NCBI GenBank assembly: GCA_017503785.1
Contig: JAFVSK010000006.1
Span: forward strand, 1 to 64,000
Length of the DNA: 64,000 nt
Direction of reading: 5' to 3'
Source of the DNA: Clostridia bacterium
GTDB lineage: Bacteria; Bacillota; Clostridia; Oscillospirales; Acutalibacteraceae
Within the stretch, counting starts at the first letter, position 1; each line of letters opens with the position of its first letter. Of this stretch, positions 32,919 through 42,128 are shown one piece after another. A program made the translations under genes and the position numbers. The notes under the pieces are model-generated. The model worked only from the letters and a program-made list of their open reading frames with translations. It was not told the DNA's origin and ran no database searches.

Positions 32919-34409
32919 ATGAAGCGTTATATACTGGGTGTCGATCAAGGAACCACCGGTGTGGCAGTCCTGCTGTTTGACGAGCAGTGGCGACAGGTAG
33001 CACGAGGCTATGCGGAAATTCGGCAGATCTACCCGCAAAACGGCTGGGTGGAGCATGATGCCGAAGATCTATGGGAGGCTGTATGCTCCGCCACGGCACA
33101 GGCCATAGAACTGGGAGCTGTTGACCCGCGTGAGATCGTTGGCGTTGGCCTAGACCACGAGGGCGAAAGCGTGGTGTTGTGGGATGCCGAGACCGGCAAA
33201 CCGCTCGGCAATACGTTGGTGTGGCAAGATCGTCGCACCGCTGCAGCCGCCGAAGCCTTAGAGGCTGAACACGGCGCACTGTTTCGTGAGCGCACCGGCC
33301 TTGCCGTTGATTCCTATTTCAGTGCGCTAAAGCTGCAATGGCTGCTCAACAACACGCCGAACGCACGCGAACTGATGGCGAGCGGACGGTTGCGCGCCGG
33401 CACGATGGATGCCTGGCTTGTGTGGAAGTTGACCGGTGGTGCACGGCATATTACCGACGTTTCCACCGCCTCACGCACAATGCTGATGAACGTAAAAACC
33501 GAGGATTGGGACGACGATTTGCTGCAAATACTGGGTATTCCGCGACAGATCCTGCCCACCGTTTGCGACAGCACTTCCCTGTTTGGAAACACTGTTCCCG
33601 AGGCATTTTGCGGTATTGCCGCACCGATCGGCGGTGTGCTGGCCGATCAGCAGGCAGCGCTGCTGGGGCAAGCCTGCTTTACCCCCGGTTCGGTGAAAAC
33701 CACCTACGGAACCGGCTGCTTTTTACTGATGAACACCGGTGATACACCGACACCGTCGAAGCACGGACTGATCTCCACGACCGCTTGGCGCATCGGCGGC
33801 CGTACCACCTACGCGCTGGACGGCGGTGTGTATATTGCGGGTGCTGCAACCGGATGGCTGCGTGATGGGCTTAAGATCATTCGTTCCGCCTCGGAAACCG
33901 AGGAGATGGCCTTGCGCGCCGGCAGCAACGGCGGCGTGTATTTTGTGCCCGCCTTCACCGGCTTGGCGGCGCCGTACTGGGATTCCTATGCACGCGGGAC
34001 GATGCTGGGCATCACCGGAGGGACCACGCGTGAACACATTGTACGCGCCACGCTGGAGGCTACGGCCTATCAGGTTTACGATCTGACGAAGCTGATGGAG
34101 CAAGAGTCTCAAACGCCCATTCAAGTGATGCGTTGCGACGGCGGCGCCGTTGCCAATCGCTTTTTAATGCAATTCCAAGCAGATCTTTTGGGTATTCCGC
34201 TGCATATCCCCACCATTACCGATACCACGGCGCTGGGGGCTGCTTTCGCGGCTGCTATTGGGTTGGGGTGGTACTCATCTCCCGAGGAGCTGACTCCTTT
34301 TTGGCAACTGAGCCACTGCTACGAACCACACATGAGCGCCGACGAGCGCGACAGCTTACTGCACGACTGGCATCGTGCTGTAGAACGAGCGCGAAACTGG
34401 GCCAAGTAA
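32919..34409 (+). CDS. glpK: FGGY-family kinase, glycerol-kinase-like
   Basis: The 496-residue sugar/polyol kinase is closest to glycerol kinase: YILGVDQGTTG at the N-terminus, LVWQDRRTA, YFSALKLQWLLNN, LADQQAALLGQACF and YGTGCFLLMNTG. The substrate motif NQRET (Arg83-Glu84 in the E. coli enzyme) reads HEGES here, so the substrate-binding arginine is replaced by glycine while the Glu stays. It may therefore act on a different polyol. No glpF or glpD is adjacent. SD AAAGAGGTG. Confidence 0.78.
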   Translation: MKRYILGVDQGTTGVAVLLFDEQWRQVARGYAEIRQIYPQNGWVEHDAEDLWEAVCSATAQAIELGAVDPREIVGVGLDHEGESVVLWDAETGKPLGNTLVWQDRRTAAAAEALEAEHGALFRERTGLAVDSYFSALKLQWLLNNTPNARELMASGRLRAGTMDAWLVWKLTGGARHITDVSTASRTMLMNVKTEDWDDDLLQILGIPRQILPTVCDSTSLFGNTVPEAFCGIAAPIGGVLADQQAALLGQACFTPGSVKTTYGTGCFLLMNTGDTPTPSKHGLISTTAWRIGGRTTYALDGGVYIAGAATGWLRDGLKIIRSASETEEMALRAGSNGGVYFVPAFTGLAAPYWDSYARGTMLGITGGTTREHIVRATLEATAYQVYDLTKLMEQESQTPIQVMRCDGGAVANRFLMQFQADLLGIPLHIPTITDTTALGAAFAAAIGLGWYSSPEELTPFWQLSHCYEPHMSADERDSLLHDWHRAVERARNWAK

Positions 34410-34411
34410 GC

Positions 34412-34455
34412 AAACACAGCCGACAAGGGTCTCACCTTGTCGGCTGTGTTTTTAT
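34412..34455. terminator. Bidirectional terminator, kinase/spoIIE
   Basis: 17-bp arms 34412-34428 / 34435-34451 with T-rich tract rightward (TTTTTATTTT). It overlaps the end of spoIIE. Confidence 0.8.
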
Positions 34456-36782
34456 TTTAACCGATGAATTCCCAGCGTGATGACCGTGACATCGTCGCCT
34501 TTTTCGTCGGTTTGGCGGTCGCGCGCCATATCCACGATTAACTGCGCCAAGCCCTGCATACCGCCGGTATCGCGGTCGTAGTCGCGCAGCAGGTCCTCCA
34601 CCCAGTCCACGCCGTCGTTGCTGACACCGTCGCTCATCAGCACCAGCACATCACCGTCTACCAAGCGGTCAGCCGTGCGGGCAAAGGTCAATTCGCGGAG
34701 AATGCCGAGCGGCAACGAGGAGTCGTCCAAACGACTTACACGGCCGTTGCTGTACAACAACGACACACCGGCACCCGCCTTGAGCAGCTCCATGTCGCCG
34801 GTAAACAGATTGATTACCGCAATGTCCAACGTGGCCAAACTCTCGTCTTCAGACTTGGCCATTAAGGCGGTATTTACGAGCTTTAACAGGCTTTCGTAAC
34901 CAAACCCTGCCTTGAGCAAGCGCGCGGCTAAACCGGCCGCCATGGCGCCGTCTACGGCTGCTCGGCCGCCGTTTCCCATACCGTCGCTGAGCACCGCCAG
35001 CTGACGGCCTGTGCCGTCTTGAAAACATTCAAAGGCATCGCCGCACAGAGCTTCACCGTCACTGCGCAGCTGTGCCGTGCCCACCGTAACGCGAAACGCG
35101 TGGCGTTCGGTAAAAGCAATACGTGTGACACGGTCGGCGTATTCGACGATGGGCAGCGAAAACGACCGACCGCAAAGTTCGCCGATGCGGCTGCTGAAAA
35201 CGTTGCGGTTTTGCGTTTGGTATTTGCCGTCGAGCAAGAGCTCGATCTCCATTCGCCCTCGTTCATTGATACGACATACCGTTTGCTTCACACGAACGCC
35301 TTGCTTTTTCAACGCCGCTTCAATACGTGAAGCGGTTTCGGAATCGGTCCATTCCGGCCGTGAGAGGGTGTCGGAAAACTCCTCCAGCAGCTGTGCCGTA
35401 GCGGAGAATTGATCGGTAATCACCCGACGCAGCTCCGTTAAACGACGAAAAGCACTCTCTCGCACGCGGTATTCCCGATGCGCAGCATTGATGCGCGCAC
35501 TGATCTCACGCAAGCGACGGCAGCGCTGCTTCAGCCGCTCGCTGAAATCCTCTTCGGTGATTTCGCCGCGTTCATTCAACAGCGGTGTGAGATGATTGAA
35601 ATCGTCCATGGTATCCGCATACTGCTTTTTCCAGCAATCCATTTTGGATCGACAGGTGCGGCACACCTCCTCGGACACGGTGTGGTAAATACTACCCGGC
35701 TCGGGGGCGCCGAGCCCCGCCAACTGGGCCGACACGGTATCCAGTGTGCCTGCCACTTCTTGCATGGCACGTGCGGCGTGGTCCATTTTGAGTGCAGCTG
35801 CACGGCGAGCGGAATACACCTCCGGCAAGCGGTGCGTGGCGCGAAACAGACGTTCCACCGCACTTTCAGCAATCGGCGGCAATAGTAAAAACAGCACGCA
35901 AGCGGCAGCCGTTTCATACAACGCGAACACTACGGCGGCCTCATCGCCCACCACCACGGTAACGATCCCCACGGCAATCAGCGGCATCATTGCCGTTACC
36001 CATTTGCTTTTTTCGGAAAACAGCCCTGCCAATAATCCGCTCAAGGCGAACGCGGGCGCTAGATAGCTGTGCGAAGGCGTGGACAGCAGCAGTGCCGTTC
36101 CCAGCAAAATGCCCACTACGCTGCCGCCTGCCCATTTACCGCTGCGTGCGGCCAACAAAATGAGCAACACAGAAACAATGCGCGCCGGAGCGATGCCACC
36201 GAAATCCACGGTGAACAGCGCCATCATGGCCACCGCCGCGATCACCACCACACTGACCTCGGCTTCGCGGGTGAACGTGATTTCGCGTTCGATCACCGAC
36301 TCCTTATACACCGTAACGGCAAAGAACGCAAAGCCACCCGCCAACAGCCCCTCCGACAAAATGAGCAGTACCGACAGGGCCGACGGCGAGGCGGTGAGCA
36401 GCAAGGCGCTCCCCGTTATGACCGTTCCCAAAAACGCCGTTACCGATGGGAAGAGTCGCGACTTGGTAATGCTTGTGAAGCCACTCACCGACCAACGGAT
36501 CCCCGCTACCGTGATGAGTGCCGCTAAATAGCGCAAGGAGTCGGTCAGTCCTTGCATGAGATAGCCGGCCAGCGTTGCCAAGTACATAAGCACTGTTCCC
36601 GGGCCGCTGACAGCCGCCGCCAAGCCGATGCCAAAAGGCGCCAAGTCGCCGTAGACTGTGGCTCGCGGTAAAAGGAAGCCCAAGGCTACCCCTACGGCCA
36701 TGTACACGAATTGTCGACGCATTCCCTCGTCGGGAAGGTACCGCTTGGCGGTCGTCCGACCGCTAAAGGTTGTGTTTTTCAT
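34452..36782 (-). CDS. spoIIE: Stage II sporulation protein E
   Basis: SpoIIE is the membrane PP2C phosphatase that dephosphorylates SpoIIAA and activates sigma-F in the forespore; it also acts in asymmetric division. The 776-residue protein has about ten N-terminal membrane helices (to ~310), a central regulatory region with a Cys motif (CRTCRSKMDCWKKQY), and a PP2C domain from ~560 with VLSDGMGNGG, LATLDIAVINL and VLVLMSDGVSNDG metal-binding motifs. Full length, so the host should sporulate. Confidence 0.95.
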   Translation of the reverse strand: MKNTTFSGRTTAKRYLPDEGMRRQFVYMAVGVALGFLLPRATVYGDLAPFGIGLAAAVSGPGTVLMYLATLAGYLMQGLTDSLRYLAALITVAGIRWSVSGFTSITKSRLFPSVTAFLGTVITGSALLLTASPSALSVLLILSEGLLAGGFAFFAVTVYKESVIEREITFTREAEVSVVVIAAVAMMALFTVDFGGIAPARIVSVLLILLAARSGKWAGGSVVGILLGTALLLSTPSHSYLAPAFALSGLLAGLFSEKSKWVTAMMPLIAVGIVTVVVGDEAAVVFALYETAAACVLFLLLPPIAESAVERLFRATHRLPEVYSARRAAALKMDHAARAMQEVAGTLDTVSAQLAGLGAPEPGSIYHTVSEEVCRTCRSKMDCWKKQYADTMDDFNHLTPLLNERGEITEEDFSERLKQRCRRLREISARINAAHREYRVRESAFRRLTELRRVITDQFSATAQLLEEFSDTLSRPEWTDSETASRIEAALKKQGVRVKQTVCRINERGRMEIELLLDGKYQTQNRNVFSSRIGELCGRSFSLPIVEYADRVTRIAFTERHAFRVTVGTAQLRSDGEALCGDAFECFQDGTGRQLAVLSDGMGNGGRAAVDGAMAAGLAARLLKAGFGYESLLKLVNTALMAKSEDESLATLDIAVINLFTGDMELLKAGAGVSLLYSNGRVSRLDDSSLPLGILRELTFARTADRLVDGDVLVLMSDGVSNDGVDWVEDLLRDYDRDTGGMQGLAQLIVDMARDRQTDEKGDDVTVITLGIHRLK

Positions 36783-36950
36783 ATCCCGTCACCACCATAT
36801 CTTGATATTTCCATTATAAAGGTTGTCCATCGTTGTTTCTGTCGCATACCGTAGGCAGATATACAAAGGTTTGCACGAAGAATGGCTAAAAACGCCGACG
36901 GTCTATTTTGTACAGGCTGTGAATATGGTGGTAGAAAGGAGGATGTGACG

Positions 36951-39584
36951 ATGCAGGGTTTACGGGAACACGAGGTTATTCACTCACGCAAGGAGCACGG
37001 CAGCAATCGCTTAACGCAAAAAGCGAGCCGCGGATTTTTTAAGCAGTATTTAGACAGCTTTGGCGATCCGATCATTAAGGTATTGCTGGGAGCACTGGCC
37101 ATTAACGTGGTGTTTTTGTTTCGCGGACACGATTGGTATGAATCGGTAGGCATTGCCATTGCCGTGTTTTTGGCCACATTTGTATCCACGCTGTCGGAGT
37201 ACGGCAGCGAAGCCGCCTTTGAAAAGCTTCAAGAGGAGGCTTCCTCCGTGCGCTGCCGCGTGTGGCGCGACGGCGTGCTGTGTGCGGTAGATATCAACGA
37301 GCTTGTAGTAGGCGATCTGGTGCAGCTGCAAAGCGGTGAGCGTATTGCCGCCGACGGTATTTTAATACAGGGTGCCCTGCGTGTAGATCAATCGGCATTA
37401 AACGGCGAAAGCGGCGAGGTGAAAAAGGTGGCCGCTGAACTCGACGAGGTGTCCCCTACCTCGCCTGCGGGGTTATTGCGCGGAGCGGTGATCTGCTCCG
37501 GCGAAGGCGTGATGCGTGTTACCCGCGTGGGCGACAACACCATTTACGGTTCTCTTGCCATTGAGGTGCAGGAGGAAACGCGCGAAAGCCCCCTCAAGCT
37601 GCGTTTGGAGGGATTGGCCAAAACATTGAGCCGTTTGGGGTTTGCAGCAGCAGGACTGGTGGCGGCGGTGGATCTTTTCCACGCTTTTGTGATGGAAAAT
37701 GCCTATTCCGCTTCGGCCATTCTCGCTTCGTTGGCCGACCCCACGCAGCTCATCGGCAATCTGTTGCACGCTGCCACGCTGGCGCTGACGGTTGTGGTGG
37801 TAGCGGTGCCTGAGGGGTTGCCGATGATGATCACCGTTGTGCTTTCCTCAAATATGCGGCGGATGCTGCGCGATCACGTGCTGGTGCGCAAGCTGGTGGG
37901 CATTGAAACCTCGGGAAGCTTGAATATTCTTTTCACCGACAAGACGGGAACGCTGACACAGGGGCAGCCGTCGGTGGCGTTGGTGGCAGATGCTGAGGGG
38001 CAGTTGTATCGGCATATTGACGAGCTGTACCGCCATAAACCACTGTGGGAGCTGCTTCGGATATCGGGCGCGTATAACACCGAAAGCACACCTGTGGGAC
38101 GCGAGATCTTGGGCGGTAACGCCACGGAGCGGGCGCTGCTGTCTTACGTAATGGGGCGCTCGCCCCTGCCGTCGTATACGGTGCTGAATAAGATCCCCTT
38201 TGACAGCGCACGGAAGTGGTCGGGTGTGGAACTGGGGGGTGATCTGCCGTTCGGCAAGCGCCTTTCGTTTTACAAGGGGGCACCTGAACTGATTTTAGAT
38301 GCATGTGACCGCTATCTCGGTGCCGACGGACAGCTCCACGAGTTTACAAACCGCGACACGGTAAACGTCGTGTGCCGCTCGCTGGAGAACGAGGCCATGC
38401 GGTTGATCGGATTTGCTGTGTGCGAACAACCGCTCGACAAAGGGCCTCGTCATTTGATCTTTGTGGGCGTCGCCGGACTGCGCGACGAACTGCGACCCGA
38501 AGTGCGCAAGGCCGTGCATACGGTACAAAAGGCCGGTATTCAGGTGGTGATGATGACGGGGGATTCTCCCGAAACCGCCACGGCCATTGCGCGTGCTGCA
38601 GGATTGATCGACGGCAAAGCAACGGAGGCGGTCATTACCAGCCGCGAGCTGGCACGCCTGCACGACAATGAATTAAAAGAGCGACTGCCCCGGCTGCGTG
38701 TGATCGCGCGGGCGCTGCCGTCGGATAAGAGCCGTTTGATTCGCTTATCACAAGAATTAGGGCTGGTTACAGGCATGACCGGCGACGGCATCAACGATGC
38801 CCCTGCACTAAAAAAAGCCGACGTGGGCTTTGCCATGGGCAGCGGCACCGAGGTGGCAAAACAGGCGGGCGACATTATTATTGTGGACGATAATTTTTCG
38901 TCCATCGCGCAGGCGGTATTGTACGGTCGCACCATCTTTAAGAGTATTCGGAAATTCATTATTTTTCAGCTGACCATGAATTTGTGTGCCGTGGGGATTT
39001 CGGTGATCGGGCCGCTGCTGGGCTTGGAAACACCTGTTACCGTTATGCAGATGCTGTGGATCAATATCATTATGGATACGCTGGCGGGGCTGGCGTTTGC
39101 CGGTGAGCCGCCGCTTCCCGAATATATGGAGGAGGCACCGAAAAAGCGTGACGAGCCTGTGTTGAACCGTTATATGCTCAATCAGATTATTTGCACGGGA
39201 ACCTTCACAGTGGCGCTGTGCGTGTTCTTTTTAAAATGGGAGCCGCTGCAGGCGCTGTTTCGCTATCAAATTCAGCCGATCTATTGGTTGACCGCGTTCT
39301 TTGCCCTGTTTATCTTCTGCGGCATTTTCAACTGCTTTAACGCTCGCACCAACCGCTTAAACCTACTCGCCTATCTACACCGCAATCCGGCGTTCGTGGG
39401 GATATTAACGCTTATTACGGTGGTACAGATCGGGCTGATCTACTATGGCGGTTCGCTGTTCCGCACGGCCGGATTAACACCGCGCGAGCTCATATACGTG
39501 CTGTTGATGGCGGCGCTGGTCATTCCGTTTGACTTACTGCGCAAGGCGGTGCTGCGGTTCTTTCATCGAAAAGGAACGCTCTAA
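36951..39584 (+). CDS. Calcium-transporting P-type ATPase (PMCA/SERCA-like)
   Basis: This 877-residue P2-type cation pump has phosphorylation site Asp in DKTGTLTQ, TGES-like loop LNGESGEV, the membrane motif VAVPEGLPMMITVV, hinge TGDGINDAPALKKADVGFAMG, and ten membrane helices including the C-terminal cation ATPase domain. It probably exports Ca2+. The start at 36951 has AAAGGAGG 8 nt upstream; the reading from 36882 adds unsupported residues. Divergent from spoIIE. Confidence 0.9.
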   Translation: MQGLREHEVIHSRKEHGSNRLTQKASRGFFKQYLDSFGDPIIKVLLGALAINVVFLFRGHDWYESVGIAIAVFLATFVSTLSEYGSEAAFEKLQEEASSVRCRVWRDGVLCAVDINELVVGDLVQLQSGERIAADGILIQGALRVDQSALNGESGEVKKVAAELDEVSPTSPAGLLRGAVICSGEGVMRVTRVGDNTIYGSLAIEVQEETRESPLKLRLEGLAKTLSRLGFAAAGLVAAVDLFHAFVMENAYSASAILASLADPTQLIGNLLHAATLALTVVVVAVPEGLPMMITVVLSSNMRRMLRDHVLVRKLVGIETSGSLNILFTDKTGTLTQGQPSVALVADAEGQLYRHIDELYRHKPLWELLRISGAYNTESTPVGREILGGNATERALLSYVMGRSPLPSYTVLNKIPFDSARKWSGVELGGDLPFGKRLSFYKGAPELILDACDRYLGADGQLHEFTNRDTVNVVCRSLENEAMRLIGFAVCEQPLDKGPRHLIFVGVAGLRDELRPEVRKAVHTVQKAGIQVVMMTGDSPETATAIARAAGLIDGKATEAVITSRELARLHDNELKERLPRLRVIARALPSDKSRLIRLSQELGLVTGMTGDGINDAPALKKADVGFAMGSGTEVAKQAGDIIIVDDNFSSIAQAVLYGRTIFKSIRKFIIFQLTMNLCAVGISVIGPLLGLETPVTVMQMLWINIIMDTLAGLAFAGEPPLPEYMEEAPKKRDEPVLNRYMLNQIICTGTFTVALCVFFLKWEPLQALFRYQIQPIYWLTAFFALFIFCGIFNCFNARTNRLNLLAYLHRNPAFVGILTLITVVQIGLIYYGGSLFRTAGLTPRELIYVLLMAALVIPFDLLRKAVLRFFHRKGTL

Positions 39585-39617
39585 AACCCAAAAAAACGCC
39601 CATACTATCGGCGGGTG

Positions 39618-40403
39618 ATGCTAATGTTTGTGAAACGTGCAGCGGCAAAAAGCCGTTTAGACGGTGTTTGGAAAGAAGCCATGGCCGTACAAGTGCTGGT
39701 GGCGCTGGCTGATCTTTTTCTGTTTACCGCCGTGTGGTGGCTGCCGGGGCCAACCGTGGCGGTAACCACTTGTGTGCTGTTGATCGACCTGCTGATGATC
39801 TCGCCCTTAAAGGCGGGGCGGGCACTCTATTTTAAACTGTTGGCTGACGGCAAGGCCGTGTCCCCTGCTTTGCTGCTGCGGTATTATCACGGCGGCTACG
39901 CTGCTGCCGTGGGATGGCGGGCGTTGCTTTGGGGCGAGCGGCTGTTGTGGGGAGCGCTGTGTTGTTTTCCTGCCTTAGCCGTGTTTTCGTGCAGTGATAT
40001 GTTAGGAAGCGATACCCCGACGCGCCGTGAGGCCGTGCTTTCCATGGCGCTGTTCGCACTGGGGCTGTTACTGCTGCTTCTGGGGCTGTTGATGGTTGAG
40101 GTGCTGCTGTTCCGACGACTCCCGATTCCCTATTTACTTTCTTCACAGCCGCGTGGATTGCGCGGTGCCATACGATCGGCCAACGCCATCACGCAGGGGC
40201 GGCTGGGAAATTGGGTGTATTTCTACTTGGATCACGCAGGTGGGCTGTTGCTTTGTGTCTTGTTGTTTCCGTGGGTGTATACCTCAACGGTGTTCCAAAC
40301 CGCCAAAGCGGCCACCGTTCTGCAATTTTTGCGGCAAAAACCTGCGAAGAATGCTCCGTATCGCTTGCAACATCAAAAAAAGTGTGGTAGAATGGGCAGG
40401 TAA
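39618..40403 (+). CDS. Hypothetical membrane protein
   Basis: The 261-residue protein has about five hydrophobic segments (near 12-36, 40-60, 95-118, 140-165, 205-225). It also has basic loops, including SSQPRGLRGAIRSANAITQG, a pattern seen in small clostridial membrane proteins of unknown role. The C-terminus is basic (KKCGRMGR). It sits between the Ca2+ pump and the ABC-F gene on the same strand. Not recognised. Confidence 0.65.
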   Translation: MLMFVKRAAAKSRLDGVWKEAMAVQVLVALADLFLFTAVWWLPGPTVAVTTCVLLIDLLMISPLKAGRALYFKLLADGKAVSPALLLRYYHGGYAAAVGWRALLWGERLLWGALCCFPALAVFSCSDMLGSDTPTRREAVLSMALFALGLLLLLLGLLMVEVLLFRRLPIPYLLSSQPRGLRGAIRSANAITQGRLGNWVYFYLDHAGGLLLCVLLFPWVYTSTVFQTAKAATVLQFLRQKPAKNAPYRLQHQKKCGRMGR

Positions 40404-40429
40404 TTTTATCAATAGTTTTCGGAGGACGT

Positions 40430-42031
40430 ATGATTACCGTATCGGATCTTGGAATTAATTTTAGCGGACAAAACCTGTTCACGCACGTAAACCTGCTGTT
40501 TACGCCGGGCAACTGCTACGGTGTGATCGGTGCCAACGGCGCCGGCAAATCCACCTTTTTGCGCATTTTGTCGGGTGATCTGGAGCCGTCGGCCGGTGAA
40601 GTCATCATCGACAAAAACAACCGCATGTCGGTGCTGAAACAGGATCACTATGCCTACGACGAATTCACCGTGCTGGATACCATTTTGCAGGGCAATCCCC
40701 GCTTGTATGAGATCATTCAGCAGAAGGACGCCTTGTATGCCAAGGAGGATTTCTCCGAGGAGGACGGCGTGCTCGCTTCCGAGCTGGAGGGCGAATTTGC
40801 CGAGCTTAACGGCTGGGAGGCCGAAACCGAAGCCGGTCAGATCCTGCAAGGCTTGGGACTGTCGGTGGATATTCTCTATCAGCCGATGAACACCCTGGCC
40901 GACAAGGAAAAGGTGAAGGTGCTGCTGGCGCAGGCGCTGTTTGGGCAGCCCGATATCATCCTGCTCGACGAGCCTACCAACCACTTGGACATTGCGTCGA
41001 TCGCGTGGCTGGAGGATTTCTTGATGGATTATATCGGTACCGTTATCGTGGTATCGCACGACCGTCACTTCCTGAACAACGTGTGCACGCATATTGTGGA
41101 CGTCGACTACAACAAGATCAAGATCTACGTCGGTAACTACGATTTCTGGTACGATTCCAGCCAGCTGATGCAAAAGCTGATGCGCGAGCAGAACAAGAAG
41201 GCCGAGGATAAGATCCGCGAGCTGCAGAACTTTATTCAGCGCTTCTCGGCCAACAAGTCGAAGTCGCGCCAGGCCACCTCGCGTAAGAAGCTGATCGAAA
41301 AGCTGTCGGTGGAGGAAATGCCTGCTTCGTCCCGCCGCTATCCGTTTGTGGGCTTCACGATGGACCGCGAGGCCGGCAAAGAGATCTTGGCGGTGGAGGA
41401 TCTGTCGCTCACGCAGGACGGCGTGAAGGTGCTGGATAACGTGTCCTTCCGCGTGAACAAGGGCGATAAGATCGCCTTTGTGGGCGAAAACGAGTTGGCC
41501 ATTACGGCGCTGTTCCGCGTGCTGATGGAGGAGATCACCCCCGATACCGGTTCCTTTAAATGGGGCGGCACCACCTCGCAGTCGTATTTCCCGAAGGATA
41601 ACTCCGCATTCTTCGACGGCTGTGATCTTAACCTGATCCAGTGGCTGAACCAGTATTCCGCCGACAACACCGAAACCTATCTGCGCGGCTTCCTGGGCAA
41701 GATGCTGTTCTCGGGCGACGATGTGCTGAAGCCTGTGAAGGTGCTGTCGGGTGGCGAAAAGGTGCGCTGCATGCTGTCGCGTATGATGATGTTCGGCGCC
41801 AACGTGCTGCTGCTCGACCAGCCCACCAACCACCTTGATCTGGAATCCATCACCGCCGTGAACGACGGCTTGATCGCCTTCCCCGGCAACGTGATGTTCT
41901 CCTCGTATGACCATCAGTTCATTCAAACGGTGGCCAACCGTATTATTGAGTTTAAAGCGGATGGTACGATCGTGGATAAGATGATGTGCTACGACGATTA
42001 TCTGGAATGGAAAAAAGAACACAACGCATAA
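40430..42031 (+). CDS. ABC-F family ATPase, YbiT-like, with one degenerate ATP site
   Basis: The 533-residue protein has two ABC domains and no membrane part; ABC-F proteins act on the ribosome. Domain 1 has intact Walker A (GANGAGKST) and Walker B/H-loop (DEPTNHLD, SHDRH), but its signature reads LADKEKV. Domain 2 keeps LSGGEKV, but its Walker A is GENELAITAL (Lys lost), the catalytic Glu is Gln (LLDQPTNH) and the switch His is Tyr (SSYDHQF). Site I (A1/B1 with signature 2) looks functional; site II is dead on every motif. SD GGAGG. Confidence 0.9.
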   Translation: MITVSDLGINFSGQNLFTHVNLLFTPGNCYGVIGANGAGKSTFLRILSGDLEPSAGEVIIDKNNRMSVLKQDHYAYDEFTVLDTILQGNPRLYEIIQQKDALYAKEDFSEEDGVLASELEGEFAELNGWEAETEAGQILQGLGLSVDILYQPMNTLADKEKVKVLLAQALFGQPDIILLDEPTNHLDIASIAWLEDFLMDYIGTVIVVSHDRHFLNNVCTHIVDVDYNKIKIYVGNYDFWYDSSQLMQKLMREQNKKAEDKIRELQNFIQRFSANKSKSRQATSRKKLIEKLSVEEMPASSRRYPFVGFTMDREAGKEILAVEDLSLTQDGVKVLDNVSFRVNKGDKIAFVGENELAITALFRVLMEEITPDTGSFKWGGTTSQSYFPKDNSAFFDGCDLNLIQWLNQYSADNTETYLRGFLGKMLFSGDDVLKPVKVLSGGEKVRCMLSRMMMFGANVLLLDQPTNHLDLESITAVNDGLIAFPGNVMFSSYDHQFIQTVANRIIEFKADGTIVDKMMCYDDYLEWKKEHNA

Positions 42032-42041
42032 CAAAAGCAAG

Positions 42042-42080
42042 AACCGCTGTGCAGAAAAATTTCTGCACAGCGGTTTATTT
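42042..42080 (+). terminator. Terminator of the ABC-F gene
   Basis: 16-bp stem AACCGCTGTGCAGAAA (42042-42057) / TTTCTGCACAGCGGTT (42060-42075) followed by TATTTATT. Confidence 0.8.
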
Positions 42081-42081
42081 A

Positions 42082-42109
42082 TTGCAATCTCAAAAAGTTC
42101 TGCTATAAT
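42082..42109 (+). promoter_or_regulatory. Promoter of manA
   Basis: TTGCAA (42082-42087), 16-nt spacer, TATAAT (42104-42109). Confidence 0.6.
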
Positions 42110-42128
42110 TGGTTTAGGTGGTGATACG

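Noticed and set aside
40409-42040. A 543-codon open frame opposite the entire ABC-F gene
   Set aside because: The sense gene has clear ABC-F motifs, an SD and promoter context. The antisense frame is open because of codon bias and has no SD or recognisable family.
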